From: Mytilus galloprovincialis
Lineage: Eukaryota > Mollusca > Bivalvia > Mytilida > Mytilidae
Assembly (NCBI RefSeq): GCF_965363235.1
Contig: NC_134846.1
Location: 74,064,724 to 74,128,723, forward strand
Direction: 5' to 3'
DNA length: 64,000 nt
Made by a program: the position numbers and the translations under genes. Positions 25,401 to 31,041 of this stretch are shown here, in pieces. Every line of letters starts with the position of its first letter. Positions within the stretch are counted from its first letter, which is position 1. The notes beneath the pieces are model-generated. The model made no database searches. It was not told the origin of the DNA and saw nothing but the letters and a program-made list of their open reading frames with translations.

Positions 25401-28029
25401 ATTCAGAGTATGATTAACAACTTGAGATCAATCCCTTTTACGTTGACTAAGTGTATTTGTTTAAACTAATTCATATTGCTAGAAAAGTCTAGAAGCAATA
25501 AAAATGAGCAATATTATTATTTATTGACGACAATCCATGATAGTATGTTTTCTTTATATTACAAGACTGATCTTGATGACATGAGTAATGAGATTAAGGC
25601 TGCTGATGAGCGTGCAAGAAAGGCTACAGCTGATGCTGAAAGACTTGCCAATGAATTAAGAAACGAACAAGAGCACAGCCTGCAAGTAGAGAAACAACGG
25701 AAGTCTATCGAATCTACAGTTAAGGACTTACAGATTAGACTAGATGAGGCTGAAGGACAGGCCCTAAAGGGAGGAAAGAAGTTGATTGCCAAATTAGAAC
25801 AGAGAGTGCGTATATCTGATATTTCACCATAAGTATTTTCTAAAAATATGTAATTGAACTTAGAACCTACTATAGAATTACAAAAAAAATATGATGAGAA
25901 GCAATAGCTAATAATTGTTGTTTAAAACTCTGATTAAAAGTCTCAGTGTTTATAGAAGTATGGTATATTTTTGTATTTTTCATTTAAAAATACATAAGGG
26001 TTCCGCGGAACCCAGTGTCTCGCCTACTTTTGCTGTAAATCGCAGGCTCAACAAAATTGAGGAAAAACATAAATAAAATATTCCTCTTGATACTATCTTT
26101 TGATTGTAAGAAGCTTCTGTCAAAGTTTGGCAAAAATCCAGGATAGTTTACGAATCTAATAAATGTTTTAAAGGTACAAAATATTAACAAAATTTCCATC
26201 TAGATACTAATTTTTGATCATAAACAAGCTTCTGTCCAAATTTGGTACAAATTAAAAATAGTATAAGAGAGTCATTAAAATTTTTAAAATTTAACCACAG
26301 AGTGAATGTGTTGTTTCCTGGCAGAAAAACTAAGTCCATTTAAAAGAAAATACGGAATAAATTTATTTATTTTTTTACAAAATTTACTTCTGGATACTAT
26401 CTTATGATAATAAACAAGCTTCTGTCCAGGTTTGGTACAAACCCAGTATAGTTTAAGAAAGTTATTAAAACTTTTAAAACTTTAACCACAGAGTGAATGT
26501 AATGGTTCAACGCAGAAATACTAAGTCCATTTATAAGTAAAATACGGAAAAAATGGAATTTTATTTTTACATAATTTACTTCTGGATACTATCTTATGAT
26601 CATAAACAAGCTTCTATCCAAGTTTGGTACAACCCAGGATAGTTTAAGAAAGTTATTAAAATTTCAAAAACTTTAATCACAGAGTGAATATTTGTGGACG
26701 CCGACGACGACGGAATGTAGGATTGCTTAGTCTCGCTTTTTCGACCAAAGTCGAAGGCTCGACAAAAATTAGTGTAAAATAATGTTTTTTTTATAGGTAA
26801 CTGAACTGGAAGGTGAACTTGATAATGAACAACGTCGTCATGCTGAAACTCAGAAGAACATGCGAAAGGCTGATAGAAGATTGAAGGAAATCGCCTTCCA
26901 GGCTGATGAAGATAGAAAGATCCAAGACAGACTCCAGGAAATGATTGATACACTCAATGCTAAAATCAAAACATACAAACGCCAAGTTGAGGAGGCTGTA
27001 AGTAGAATAGATAAAAAGAATTATTTATAAAATAGTTTAAACAAAAACCCTTAAACATCTACATGAGCGATAGTAGAATAGATAAATAGAATTATTTATA
27101 AAAAATAGTTACAAAAATCCTTATACATCTACACGAGTCGTAAGTAAAATAGATAAATAGAATTATTTAGGAAATAGTTTAAACAAAAACCCGATTACAT
27201 CTTCACAACTAAAACTAAAAAAAATCGTAAGGGTTCCCTGGAACCCAGTGTCTTGCCTACTCTTTCTGTTAATCGCAAACTCAAAGTAAGATACGGAAAA
27301 ATGGATTTATTTTTTTACAAAATTTACTTCTGGATACTATTTTAAGATCATAAACAAGCTTTTGTCAAAGTTTGGTACCAACCCAGGATAGTTTAAGAAA
27401 GTGATATAAAACTTTAAAACTTTAACCACAGAGTGAATGTAATGTTTCCCCGCAGAAATACTAAGTCCATTTATAAGTAAAATGCGGAAAAAATGGAATT
27501 TTATTTATACATAATTTACTTCTGAATACTATCTTATGATCATAAACAAGCTTCTGTCCAAGTTTGGTAGAAATCCAGGATAGTTTCAGAAAGTTATTAA
27601 AATTTCAAAAACTTAAACCACAGAGTGAATATTTGTGGACGCCGCCAACGACGACGGAATATAGGATCGCTTAGTCTCGCTTTTTTGACTAAAGTCAAAG
27701 GCTCGACAAAAACAGTGATAGACAAGTTTCTTGCAATTTGTCGCTGATATTTTTTTCTTAATTCAATTCTATGGTTTTTTTTATTACAAGAGAACATATT
27801 TGTTTTTAATTTTGTTCATTTTCAATTTACCATATATTTTCTATCATAACAGGAAGAAATTGCTGCCGTTAATCTGGCTAAATACAGGAAAGTACAACAA
27901 GAATTAGAGGATTCTGAAGAACGTGCTGACAGTGCCGATACCGCTCTACAGAAACTTCGTGCAAAGAACCGTAGCTCTGTATCAGTACAACGTACTAGTA
28001 TATTGTCTTCTAGTATGAACTCTCAATAA
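7293..28029 (+). CDS. MHC: Muscle myosin heavy chain (class II), complete gene, 32 coding exons
   Basis: This encodes the actin-activated motor and rod of sarcomeric or smooth-type molluscan muscle thick filaments. Joining 32 exons at GT/AG sites gives 1,941 residues with every phase consistent. Visible landmarks are the P-loop GESGAGKT (178-185), switch I NNNSSRF (243-249), switch II DIAGFE (464-469), a lysine-rich loop 2 (about 624-641), reactive cysteines C694 and C704, and two IQ-type light-chain sites (about 783-805 and 806-834). The invariant head-rod proline is P836, followed by an uninterrupted heptad coiled coil to about 1921 and a serine-rich non-helical tailpiece. Length and motif spacing match scallop striated myosin almost residue for residue. 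Only one version of each exon is visible. Individual exons are listed separately. Confidence 0.97.
7494..8151 (+). other. Myosin intron 1, contains a TIR element
   Basis: A 658-base intron with GT/AG ends. Its only notable content is the inverted-repeat element at 7789-8015, listed separately. Confidence 0.85.
7789..8015. mobile_element. 227-bp MITE in myosin intron 1
   Basis: The ends are inverted copies differing by one base (TGAGGGCCCTCATGGGG and the reverse of CCCCATGAGGGGCCTCA). The same four bases, TTGT, flank both ends and may be a target duplication. The interior is a degenerate tandem of a TGATTATTTGATTAC-like 15-mer. Confidence 0.7.
8152..8295 (+). CDS. MHC: Myosin coding exon 2 (residues 68-115)
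   Basis: Encodes [18 protein letters not shown] and then the segment around [20 protein letters not shown], completing the SH3-like subdomain and entering the motor core. Phase 0 at both ends. The acceptor is CTACCACAG and the donor GTAAGT. Confidence 0.96.
8616..8642 (+). other. Hammerhead-like CTGATGA...GAAA hairpin in myosin intron 2
   Basis: CTGATGA (8616-8622) is followed by an extra A, then a GGCA/TGCC stem with a 7-base loop, then GAAA (8639-8642). This is the order of a hammerhead core but with one extra base before stem II and no convincing stem I. Hairpins of this form are common at the 3' ends of some animal retroelements. Activity is doubtful. Confidence 0.3.
8983..9167 (+). CDS. 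MHC: Myosin coding exon 3 (residues 116-176, part of 177)
   Basis: Encodes [20 protein letters not shown] and the conserved [13 protein letters not shown] segment up to the base of the ATP site. It ends in phase 2 inside the threonine codon preceding the P-loop. Confidence 0.96.
9365..9488 (+). CDS. MHC: Myosin coding exon 4 (residues 177-218): P-loop and loop 1
   Basis: Encodes the nucleotide-binding P-loop GESGAGKT (178-185) and the surface loop 1 (about 201-218), rich in lysine and glutamate. In scallop, loop 1 is one of the alternatively spliced segments that tune ADP release. I find no second version in the flanking introns. Phase 0 at the 3' end. Confidence 0.96.
9965..10057 (+). CDS. 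MHC: Myosin coding exon 5 (residues 219-249): switch I
   Basis: Encodes [19 protein letters not shown] and the switch I loop NNNSSRF, which contacts the gamma phosphate. Phase 0 at both ends. Confidence 0.97.
10620..10703. repeat. Inverted repeat (hairpin) in myosin intron 5
   Basis: The left arm, around AGTAAAAATTCGCTTATAATTC, and the right arm, around GAATTATAAGCGAGTTTTACT, are near-perfect inverted copies about 22-24 bp long separated by about 36 bp. It is probably a small fold-back or MITE remnant. Confidence 0.55.
10852..11540. mobile_element. TIR element of about 690 bp in myosin intron 5
   Basis: The left end (AGCCCTGTTGCCACTGTCAA) and the right end (TTAACAATGACAACAGGGCT) are inverted copies with a few mismatches, continuing more weakly inward. 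A partial copy of a dispersed repeat (about 11036-11130, ending in a GGAGTTCAGTATTTTT block) lies inside, so insertions are nested. No coding capacity is visible. Confidence 0.55.
11573..11706. mobile_element. MITE of about 134 bp in myosin intron 5
   Basis: The ends form an imperfect inverted repeat of about 35 bp whose inner 18 bases (ATATGTGTGGTTCCAGTT, 11591-11608) are perfectly inverted at 11676-11693. The interior has a long T-rich run. Confidence 0.65.
11956..12019 (+). CDS. MHC: Myosin coding exon 6 (residues 250-270, part of 271)
   Basis: Encodes [20 protein letters not shown], the strand after switch I. It ends in phase 1 inside a tyrosine codon completed by the next exon. Confidence 0.96.
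12221..12319 (+). CDS. MHC: Myosin coding exon 7 (residues 271-303, part of 304)
   Basis: Encodes [20 protein letters not shown] and the start of the following helix. The ERNYHIFYQ motif is invariant in class II myosins. It starts in phase 1 and ends in phase 1. Confidence 0.96.
12572..12675 (+). CDS. MHC: Myosin coding exon 8 (residues 304-338)
   Basis: Encodes an upper 50K segment around [20 protein letters not shown]. Homologous to the scallop [10 protein letters not shown] block. Ends in phase 0. Confidence 0.95.
13159..13410 (+). CDS. MHC: Myosin coding exon 9 (residues 339-422)
   Basis: Encodes [20 protein letters not shown], then the [15 protein letters not shown] block and the segment leading to the cardiomyopathy loop ([15 protein letters not shown]). 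Phase 0 at both ends. Confidence 0.97.
13695..13844 (+). CDS. MHC: Myosin coding exon 10 (residues 423-472): switch II
   Basis: Encodes [20 protein letters not shown] and the switch II motif DIAGFE (464-469), then IFE. Most muscle myosins have IFDFN across this boundary. Here the junction with the next exon reads IFEYN. Confidence 0.97.
14131..14301 (+). CDS. MHC: Myosin coding exon 11 (residues 473-529): relay helix
   Basis: Encodes [20 protein letters not shown], the [16 protein letters not shown] block and the relay loop, which transmits nucleotide state to the converter. Phase 0 at both ends. Confidence 0.97.
14440..14544. mobile_element. 105-bp palindromic insertion with TTTTG target duplication
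   Basis: The outer 21 bp at 14443-14463 are perfectly inverted at 14523-14543, and an inner 10-bp arm (TATCAACGTA / TACGTTGATA) is also perfect. TTTTG occurs immediately on both sides (14435-14439 and 14545-14549). Other copies of the surrounding dispersed repeat (for example near 19650) lack the 105 bases and have only one such site, so this is a clean insertion. Confidence 0.75.
14705..14790 (+). ncRNA. Hammerhead-ribozyme-like motif in a dispersed repeat
   Basis: CTGATGA (14720-14726) is followed by a perfect 4-bp stem (GTCT/AGAC) with a TATTT loop, then GAAA (14740-14743), then a short minimal stem III candidate and a GTA cleavage-type triplet (14756-14758). This matches the type I hammerhead core order. 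The pair next to the A-U closing stem III is mismatched (A44/G56 in the local numbering), so this copy may be inactive. A more decayed copy occurs at 29636-29716. Hammerheads with minimal stem III are known in animal retrozymes and Penelope-like elements. Confidence 0.5.
14931..15107 (+). CDS. MHC: Myosin coding exon 12 (residues 530-588)
   Basis: Encodes [20 protein letters not shown], then the lower 50K actin-binding segment ending in HYAGV. In scallop this region is one of the alternatively spliced exons; only one version is visible here. Phase 0 at both ends. Confidence 0.96.
15297..15445 (+). repeat. Dispersed repeat tail in myosin intron 12
   Basis: The segment from TTTGGGGCCCTTTATTG through the CATACCACATCTTC end resembles a retroposon 3' tail that I recall as abundant in mussel sequence. 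Only this copy is obvious in the window, so family status rests on memory. Confidence 0.4.
15477..15603 (+). CDS. MHC: Myosin coding exon 13 (residues 589-630)
   Basis: Encodes [18 protein letters not shown] and the helix up to the 50K/20K junction. Ends in phase 1 after FQPPAAP. Confidence 0.96.
15871..15932 (+). CDS. MHC: Myosin coding exon 14 (residues 631-651): loop 2
   Basis: A 62-base exon encoding the lysine cluster of loop 2 ([20 protein letters not shown]), an actin-binding surface loop. Starts in phase 1 and ends in phase 0 before GTATGT. Confidence 0.95.
16163..16250 (+). CDS. MHC: Myosin coding exon 15 (residues 652-680)
   Basis: Encodes [20 protein letters not shown] and IIPNELKQP, a near-invariant block of the lower 50K domain. 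Ends in phase 1. Confidence 0.97.
16401..16518 (+). CDS. MHC: Myosin coding exon 16 (residues 681-719): SH1/SH2 helices
   Basis: Encodes the two reactive thiol helices: C694 in [10 protein letters not shown] (SH2) and C704 in IRICRKGFP (SH1). Ends in phase 2 inside an arginine codon. Confidence 0.97.
17087..17344 (+). CDS. MHC: Myosin coding exon 17 (residues 720-805): converter and IQ1
   Basis: Encodes the converter ([12 protein letters not shown] through [20 protein letters not shown]) and the essential-light-chain IQ site [16 protein letters not shown] (786-801). Starts and ends in phase 2. Confidence 0.97.
17710..18175 (+). CDS. MHC: Myosin coding exon 18 (residues 806-961): IQ2, hook and start of rod
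   Basis: The largest exon. It encodes the regulatory-light-chain site ([20 protein letters not shown]), the head-rod proline P836 in KVKPLL, and the first S2 heptads ([20 protein letters not shown]). Molluscan muscle is regulated by calcium binding to the light chains seated here. Phase 0 at the 3' end. Confidence 0.97.
18400..18609 (+). CDS. MHC: Myosin coding exon 19 (residues 962-1031): S2 coiled coil
   Basis: Continuous heptad coiled coil ([20 protein letters not shown] through KLESTLDE). Phase 0 at both ends. Confidence 0.96.
18610..19258 (+). other. Myosin intron 19 (649 bases)
   Basis: A short GTT/GCT-rich run lies near 18615-18668. No duplicate exon, alternative start exon or recognisable element is visible. 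Confidence 0.6.
19259..19404 (+). CDS. MHC: Myosin coding exon 20 (residues 1032-1079, part of 1080)
   Basis: S2 coiled coil ([20 protein letters not shown], then the [13 protein letters not shown] run). Ends in phase 2 inside a lysine codon. Confidence 0.96.
19425..19745 (+). repeat. Dispersed composite repeat in myosin intron 20
   Basis: The segment from ATGTTGACTGCTGTACCC to the GGAGTTCAGTATTTTTGTCA end recurs at about 33750-34130 with an additional internal segment. Its second half (from GACAGTTGTTATCAATTCG) also recurs alone at several places in both orientations. Confidence 0.6.
19935..20062 (+). repeat. Second copy of the dispersed repeat in the same intron
   Basis: It has the same GACTTTCCATTTTGAATTTTCC and GGAGTTCAGTATTTTTG blocks as the copy at 19650-19745, about 300 bases away in the same orientation. 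Confidence 0.6.
20112..20202 (+). CDS. MHC: Myosin coding exon 21 (residues 1080-1110)
   Basis: S2 coiled coil ([20 protein letters not shown], then [11 protein letters not shown]). Starts in phase 2 and ends in phase 0. The following exon is where the rod shared with catchin would be expected to begin. Confidence 0.96.
20203..21022 (+). other. Myosin intron 21 (820 bases) with a tandem duplication
   Basis: A roughly 175-base segment at about 20275-20440 is repeated, diverged, at about 20447-20590. Both copies carry CGTTCCT, GATTGATACTT and GTCTGGGATAA blocks. About 20735-20985 resembles another retroposon tail. I looked for a long open frame that could be a catchin-specific first exon and found none. 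Confidence 0.6.
21023..21412 (+). CDS. MHC: Myosin coding exon 22 (residues 1111-1240)
   Basis: Begins [20 protein letters not shown], a highly conserved rod block, and continues as unbroken heptads for 130 codons. Phase 0 at both ends, so it could serve as the first shared exon of an alternative rod-only product. Confidence 0.97.
21706..21951 (+). CDS. MHC: Myosin coding exon 23 (residues 1241-1322)
   Basis: Rod coiled coil, [20 protein letters not shown] through [14 protein letters not shown]. The donor is the unusual GTTTGT. Confidence 0.94.
22292..22488 (+). CDS. MHC: Myosin coding exon 24 (residues 1323-1387, part of 1388)
   Basis: Rod coiled coil, [20 protein letters not shown] onward, with the conserved [10 protein letters not shown] block. 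Ends in phase 2. Confidence 0.96.
22682..22814 (+). CDS. MHC: Myosin coding exon 25 (residues 1388-1432)
   Basis: Rod coiled coil, [20 protein letters not shown] through [10 protein letters not shown]. Phase 0 at the 3' end. Confidence 0.96.
23127..23343 (+). CDS. MHC: Myosin coding exon 26 (residues 1433-1504, part of 1505)
   Basis: Light meromyosin coiled coil, [20 protein letters not shown] onward. The FDK.I.EWK block is diagnostic of class II rods. Ends in phase 1. Confidence 0.96.
23457..23764. repeat. Dispersed element with GGACGGAC microsatellite in myosin intron 26
   Basis: It starts at the AAGAATGTGTCCACAGTACAC segment with an ATGCCCC motif and ends at CTATCGTAGTCGGGGCAT, so inverted ATGCCCC/GGGGCAT motifs mark the ends. 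A (GACGGACGAACG)n tract fills about 23662-23718. A second copy in the same orientation is at 50398-50724. Confidence 0.7.
23830..24070 (+). CDS. MHC: Myosin coding exon 27 (residues 1505-1584, part of 1585)
   Basis: Light meromyosin, [20 protein letters not shown] onward. The LTDQL.EGG.S.HE block contains the skip-like glycines typical of myosin rods. Starts in phase 1 and ends in phase 2. Confidence 0.96.
24417..24609 (+). CDS. MHC: Myosin coding exon 28 (residues 1585-1649)
   Basis: Light meromyosin, [20 protein letters not shown] through [10 protein letters not shown]. Starts in phase 2 and ends in phase 0. Confidence 0.96.
24756..25016 (+). CDS. MHC: Myosin coding exon 29 (residues 1650-1736)
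   Basis: Light meromyosin, [20 protein letters not shown] onward, including the conserved [15 protein letters not shown] block. Phase 0 at both ends. Confidence 0.96.
25566..25805 (+). CDS. MHC: Myosin coding exon 30 (residues 1737-1816)
   Basis: Light meromyosin containing the assembly-competence region, [20 protein letters not shown] through LIAKLEQR. The donor is GTGCGT, weaker than its neighbours. Confidence 0.95.
25998..26769. repeat. Dispersed element with palindromic end and internal tandems in myosin intron 30
   Basis: It begins with the perfect 16-bp palindrome GGGTTCCGCGGAACCC (25998-26013) and then GTGTCTCGCC. It ends with TTAGTCTCGC, a TCGACC..GTCGA hairpin and GGCTCGACAAAAA. 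Inside are diverged tandem units of roughly 195 bases, each with an ACTTCTGGATACTATCTTATG block and an ACAGAGTGAAT block. A GACGACGACGG tract lies near the right end. Confidence 0.7.
26797..26997 (+). CDS. MHC: Myosin coding exon 31 (residues 1817-1883)
   Basis: Light meromyosin, [20 protein letters not shown] through TYKRQVEEA, the last conserved rod block. Phase 0 at both ends. Confidence 0.96.
27231..27713. repeat. Second copy of the palindrome-ended element, in myosin intron 31
   Basis: Same architecture and orientation as the element in the previous intron. The end palindrome is degraded (GGGTTCCCTGGAACCC), and the GGCTCGACAAAAA right end is retained. Confidence 0.7.
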
Positions 28030-28032
28030 ACT
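27853..28032 (+). CDS. MHC: Myosin coding exon 32 (residues 1884-1941) and stop
   Basis: Encodes the end of the coiled coil ([20 protein letters not shown]) and the non-helical tailpiece [20 protein letters not shown], then TAA at 28027-28029. Serine-rich tailpieces of molluscan catch-muscle myosin are phosphorylated. A good donor (GTGAGT) begins at 28033, three bases after the stop. Confidence 0.95.
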
Positions 28033-28516
28033 GTGAGTTGATTATATTTTAGATTATGAAGAGTAATAATTTGTTTATAGATGATTAAAAGTAAACAAAC
28101 TACCAATGTAATGTCAGCCGTTTCAGAACAAGTCTGGAAAATTGCAATCAAATTCAGCTTAAAAAGTGAAATTCCTAAAGATCCTGTAGGTACACTTTTT
28201 CCAAAGTAAAATAAACCACATGGACTAAACATGCTATAAAGATATTTCATTTGTACAGGTACACCATTCACATATACATCGGTCGGAAATATATACATGA
28301 AACATACATTTTTTATATTCGGATTTTTTTATATAGTTATTTCTCAAATCTCAAAGAAATACGAAGAGAATAAGAAAAATATCACAACTATATATTGAAC
28401 CTGTATTTCATATTAGATTAAACTGAACTCGTATTAAATTTTCAATTTTCAATCTCACTTACAAAGCATACCCTTGAAAGTACATACTTTACCTTTATAA
28501 TATTCTTCTTTTTCAG
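28033..28516 (+). other. Candidate 3' UTR intron of the myosin gene
   Basis: ACT|GTGAGT directly after the stop and TTCTTCTTTTTCAG ending at 28516 form a plausible intron of 484 bases. The stop lies too close to the junction to be expected to trigger decay. If unspliced, the same DNA is simply 3' UTR. Confidence 0.55.
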
Positions 28517-28850
28517 ATACTTTATAAACAAACTTGTTGTCGTCCTGCTGAGGTGACTTGGACATAGCATTTATTTTAACAGCCTGTACCATCAGCTACT
28601 ACACAAGACGTTTTAAGACTTTAATCTGGCCGGCTCTATCCTAGACTCTGAAAAGATAGCTCTATATTAGTCCAGTGTTATAGTGTTAATAGATTTTTAT
28701 TTGTTATTTATTAATGGGCTATGGTAGAGCTCGCAGAGACATTTAATAAATGTTAAGTACTGCATGATCCTTTGCTAGGACAGTGTGACAAGTGATACAT
28801 TTGTGATGTTCCTTTATAATCCTTGAAATAAATTATATTTATTGTTTTTG
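28517..28850 (+). other. Myosin 3' UTR
   Basis: The candidate last exon runs from the acceptor at 28516 to about 20 bases after the polyadenylation signal. It has no long open frame. Confidence 0.6.
28827..28832 (+). terminator. Polyadenylation signal AATAAA
   Basis: A canonical AATAAA about 800 bases after the myosin stop, followed by a T/G-rich tract (ATTGTTTTTGTGTTTCG). Confidence 0.7.
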
Positions 28851-28951
28851 TGTTTCGATTATCTAGTAACAAACTAATACTATAAAAGAGTTTGGGCACA
28901 TGATTAAAGATGAAAGACAACAATTATATCGATGTACCTTGAAAGAGAGAT

Positions 28952-29080
28952 TCGGAAGATACCAAAGGGACATTCAAATCAATGAGTCTAAAGCAAACTG
29001 ACAACACCATGGCAAAAAAAAATGAACGAGGACATTCCACAATACACCTAACAAAACATATTAAACAAAAGATTGAAATA
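28952..29080 (+). repeat. Dispersed repeat fragment (GATACCAAAGGGACATTCAA type)
   Basis: Related segments occur at about 33868-33935 and 41190-41345 and, inverted, at 38535-38697. All share a GGGACA-TC-AAACT-AAACTGACAAC-CCATGGC core, so this is a dispersed family. Confidence 0.55.
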
Positions 29081-29289
29081 TATAATTATAAGTCTGATTT
29101 AACTCTACGCTCTGTTGAAGCTTATTATTTCAGTAGAAATCAAAAATCGATATCTATGATATTAATTTTTAAATGCTTGCCTCATATTTCTCATAATTCA
29201 TCCAATGAATCAATGAGAGTATCGTTCCTTAATCAGTTGTTTTCTAAATGATGCTTTAGGCAAGTGATTTTATCTTTAAATTTATCTTG

Positions 29290-29460
29290 AAAAAGTAAAA
29301 TCACAAAAATACCGAACGCAGAAAAAAATTCAAAACGGGAGGTCCTTTTTCAAATAGCAAATTCAAAAGCTCAAACACATGACTTCTGGATAACAACTTT
29401 CATATTCCTGAGTTGGTACAGGCATTTTCGTATGTCGAAAATGGTGGATTAAATCATATC
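29290..29460 (-). repeat. Dispersed repeat copy (inverted)
   Basis: Reverse-orientation copy of the repeat at 19560-19745: AAAATCACAAAAATACCGAA, then AAAACGGGAGGTCC and the TTTCATATTCCTGAGT block. Confidence 0.6.
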
Positions 29461-29635
29461 ATTAATATGTTCTTATTATAAAATAACTGTTTACAAAACG
29501 TTTTTGAAATACTAAGGCTTTTTTTATACCTCAGGAATAGATTGTCGTAGCTGTATTTTGCAAAACTTTTAGGAATTGTTGGTCCTCTCTGCTCTTCGAC
29601 TTCGTATGTTAATTGGCCTTTTAACAAAAAATTGA

Positions 29636-29716
29636 TTCGAGCGTCATTCATGAGTCTATTGTAGACAAAACACGCGTCTGGCGCAAATATAAAATTTCAA
29701 TCCTGGTGTCTATGAT
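29636..29716 (+). repeat. Decayed copy of the hammerhead-like repeat
   Basis: It aligns with 14705-14790 (GAGCGTCA, then TGAGTCTA..GTAGAC, then CGCGTCTGGCG), but the core reads TTCATGA and AAAA instead of CTGATGA and GAAA. It should be inactive. Confidence 0.5.
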
Positions 29717-30164
29717 GAGTTAAATTGCAGGATGATGGGATAAACTGTATTATTGCAGTTAGATTTAAGAACGAAAACATCTATGCTAATAGATGTTTTC
29801 TAAATTTTATATAGATTAGAGATTAGATAAGAGAGTTATTTAACTTTTCCTACATGGATTCTCGAAATGTATTTAATTCCTCCTTCATCCTTTTTGGTAA
29901 TTTATCTTATATCAAAAAATAAATAAAATGTATGTATATTAAAATATTAAAATCAATTGAAGGAAACTTAATTTGGATGCTGCATTTTTTCATACAAAAA
30001 TGATGTAATTTTCAACTGTTATTTAAAAGGTCGATGATCCATTGAGTTATTGAGATGTTTTAAACGGTTCTTCATTTAAAAAAAATTATATGCATTACAC
30101 AAGTTCATCGCGAGAATAAATTATGAAGTTGAAGAGCATTATGAACACCCGAAAGGTTTTGCAA

Positions 30165-30325
30165 AATATAACAAGGAAAATTCAAAACGGGAAGTTATTT
30201 ATCAAATGACCAAATCAAAAGCTCAAACATACCAAACAAATGGGAAACAACTGTCATATTGCTAACTTAGAACAGGAATTTCATTATGTAGAATATGGTG
30301 AAGTAAACCTGATTTTATAGCTAGC
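30165..30325 (-). repeat. Dispersed repeat copy (inverted)
   Basis: Same family as 19560-19745. Contains TTCAAAACGGGAAGT, CAAATCAAAAGCTCAAACATACCA and AACAACTGTCATATTG blocks. Confidence 0.6.
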
Positions 30326-30434
30326 TAAACATCACAGTTGTACGACAGGCGCATATAAGTTCATTATATTGACAACAATGGGTTAACAAAACAAACAGAC
30401 ATAATAGGTACGAAAGTCAAATTTCGGGCTACAG

Positions 30435-30565
30435 CAGACAAAAGTAAAATCACAAAAATACTGAACTCCGAGAAAAATTCAAAACGGAAAGTCCCTAATC
30501 AAATGGCAAAATTAAAAGCTCAAACACCAAACGAATGGATAACAACTGTCATATTCCTGAAACAT
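30435..30565 (-). repeat. Dispersed repeat copy (inverted)
   Basis: Same family: AAAATCACAAAAATACTGAA, TTCAAAACGGAAAGTCCC, then the AACAACTGTCATATTCCTGA end. It lies only about 110 bases from the previous copy and in the same orientation. Confidence 0.6.
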
Positions 30566-31041
30566 TCTGTTATAATCTTAATCATTGTATAATCAAATAA
30601 CTATTTCAACAATTAAAGACAAACAAAATGGCATTGCAACAATCTATAGACAAACTACATAAGCAAAAATGAAAGACAAGAACACTAAAAAGGGTCCATA
30701 GCACAATAACGCAATGGCACGCCACGCCAAAAGAATATACAAGAAGGGCTAACGTAGATATTTCTCGTCTTAGAGAGGAATAAATCCAGCTTGAAATTAT
30801 ATGTTAAGTTGGAGGATGTGTTTTTCAACAAACAATCGGCTTTCCAATGGGAAAAAACTGTGTCCCTCTTCTTGTCGATTTGTTCCTTTATTAATATGAG
30901 GCTGACTTCATATAGGAAGAAAGAAAATAAGTTAGCAGTATTCTAACGCTATATAGAAAATTTTTTCTTACTGAATAATTCAAAATTTTGAAGGCACCTA
31001 TCCCATCGAACTTAAAGTAAAGGATACAACAGATACAGTTA

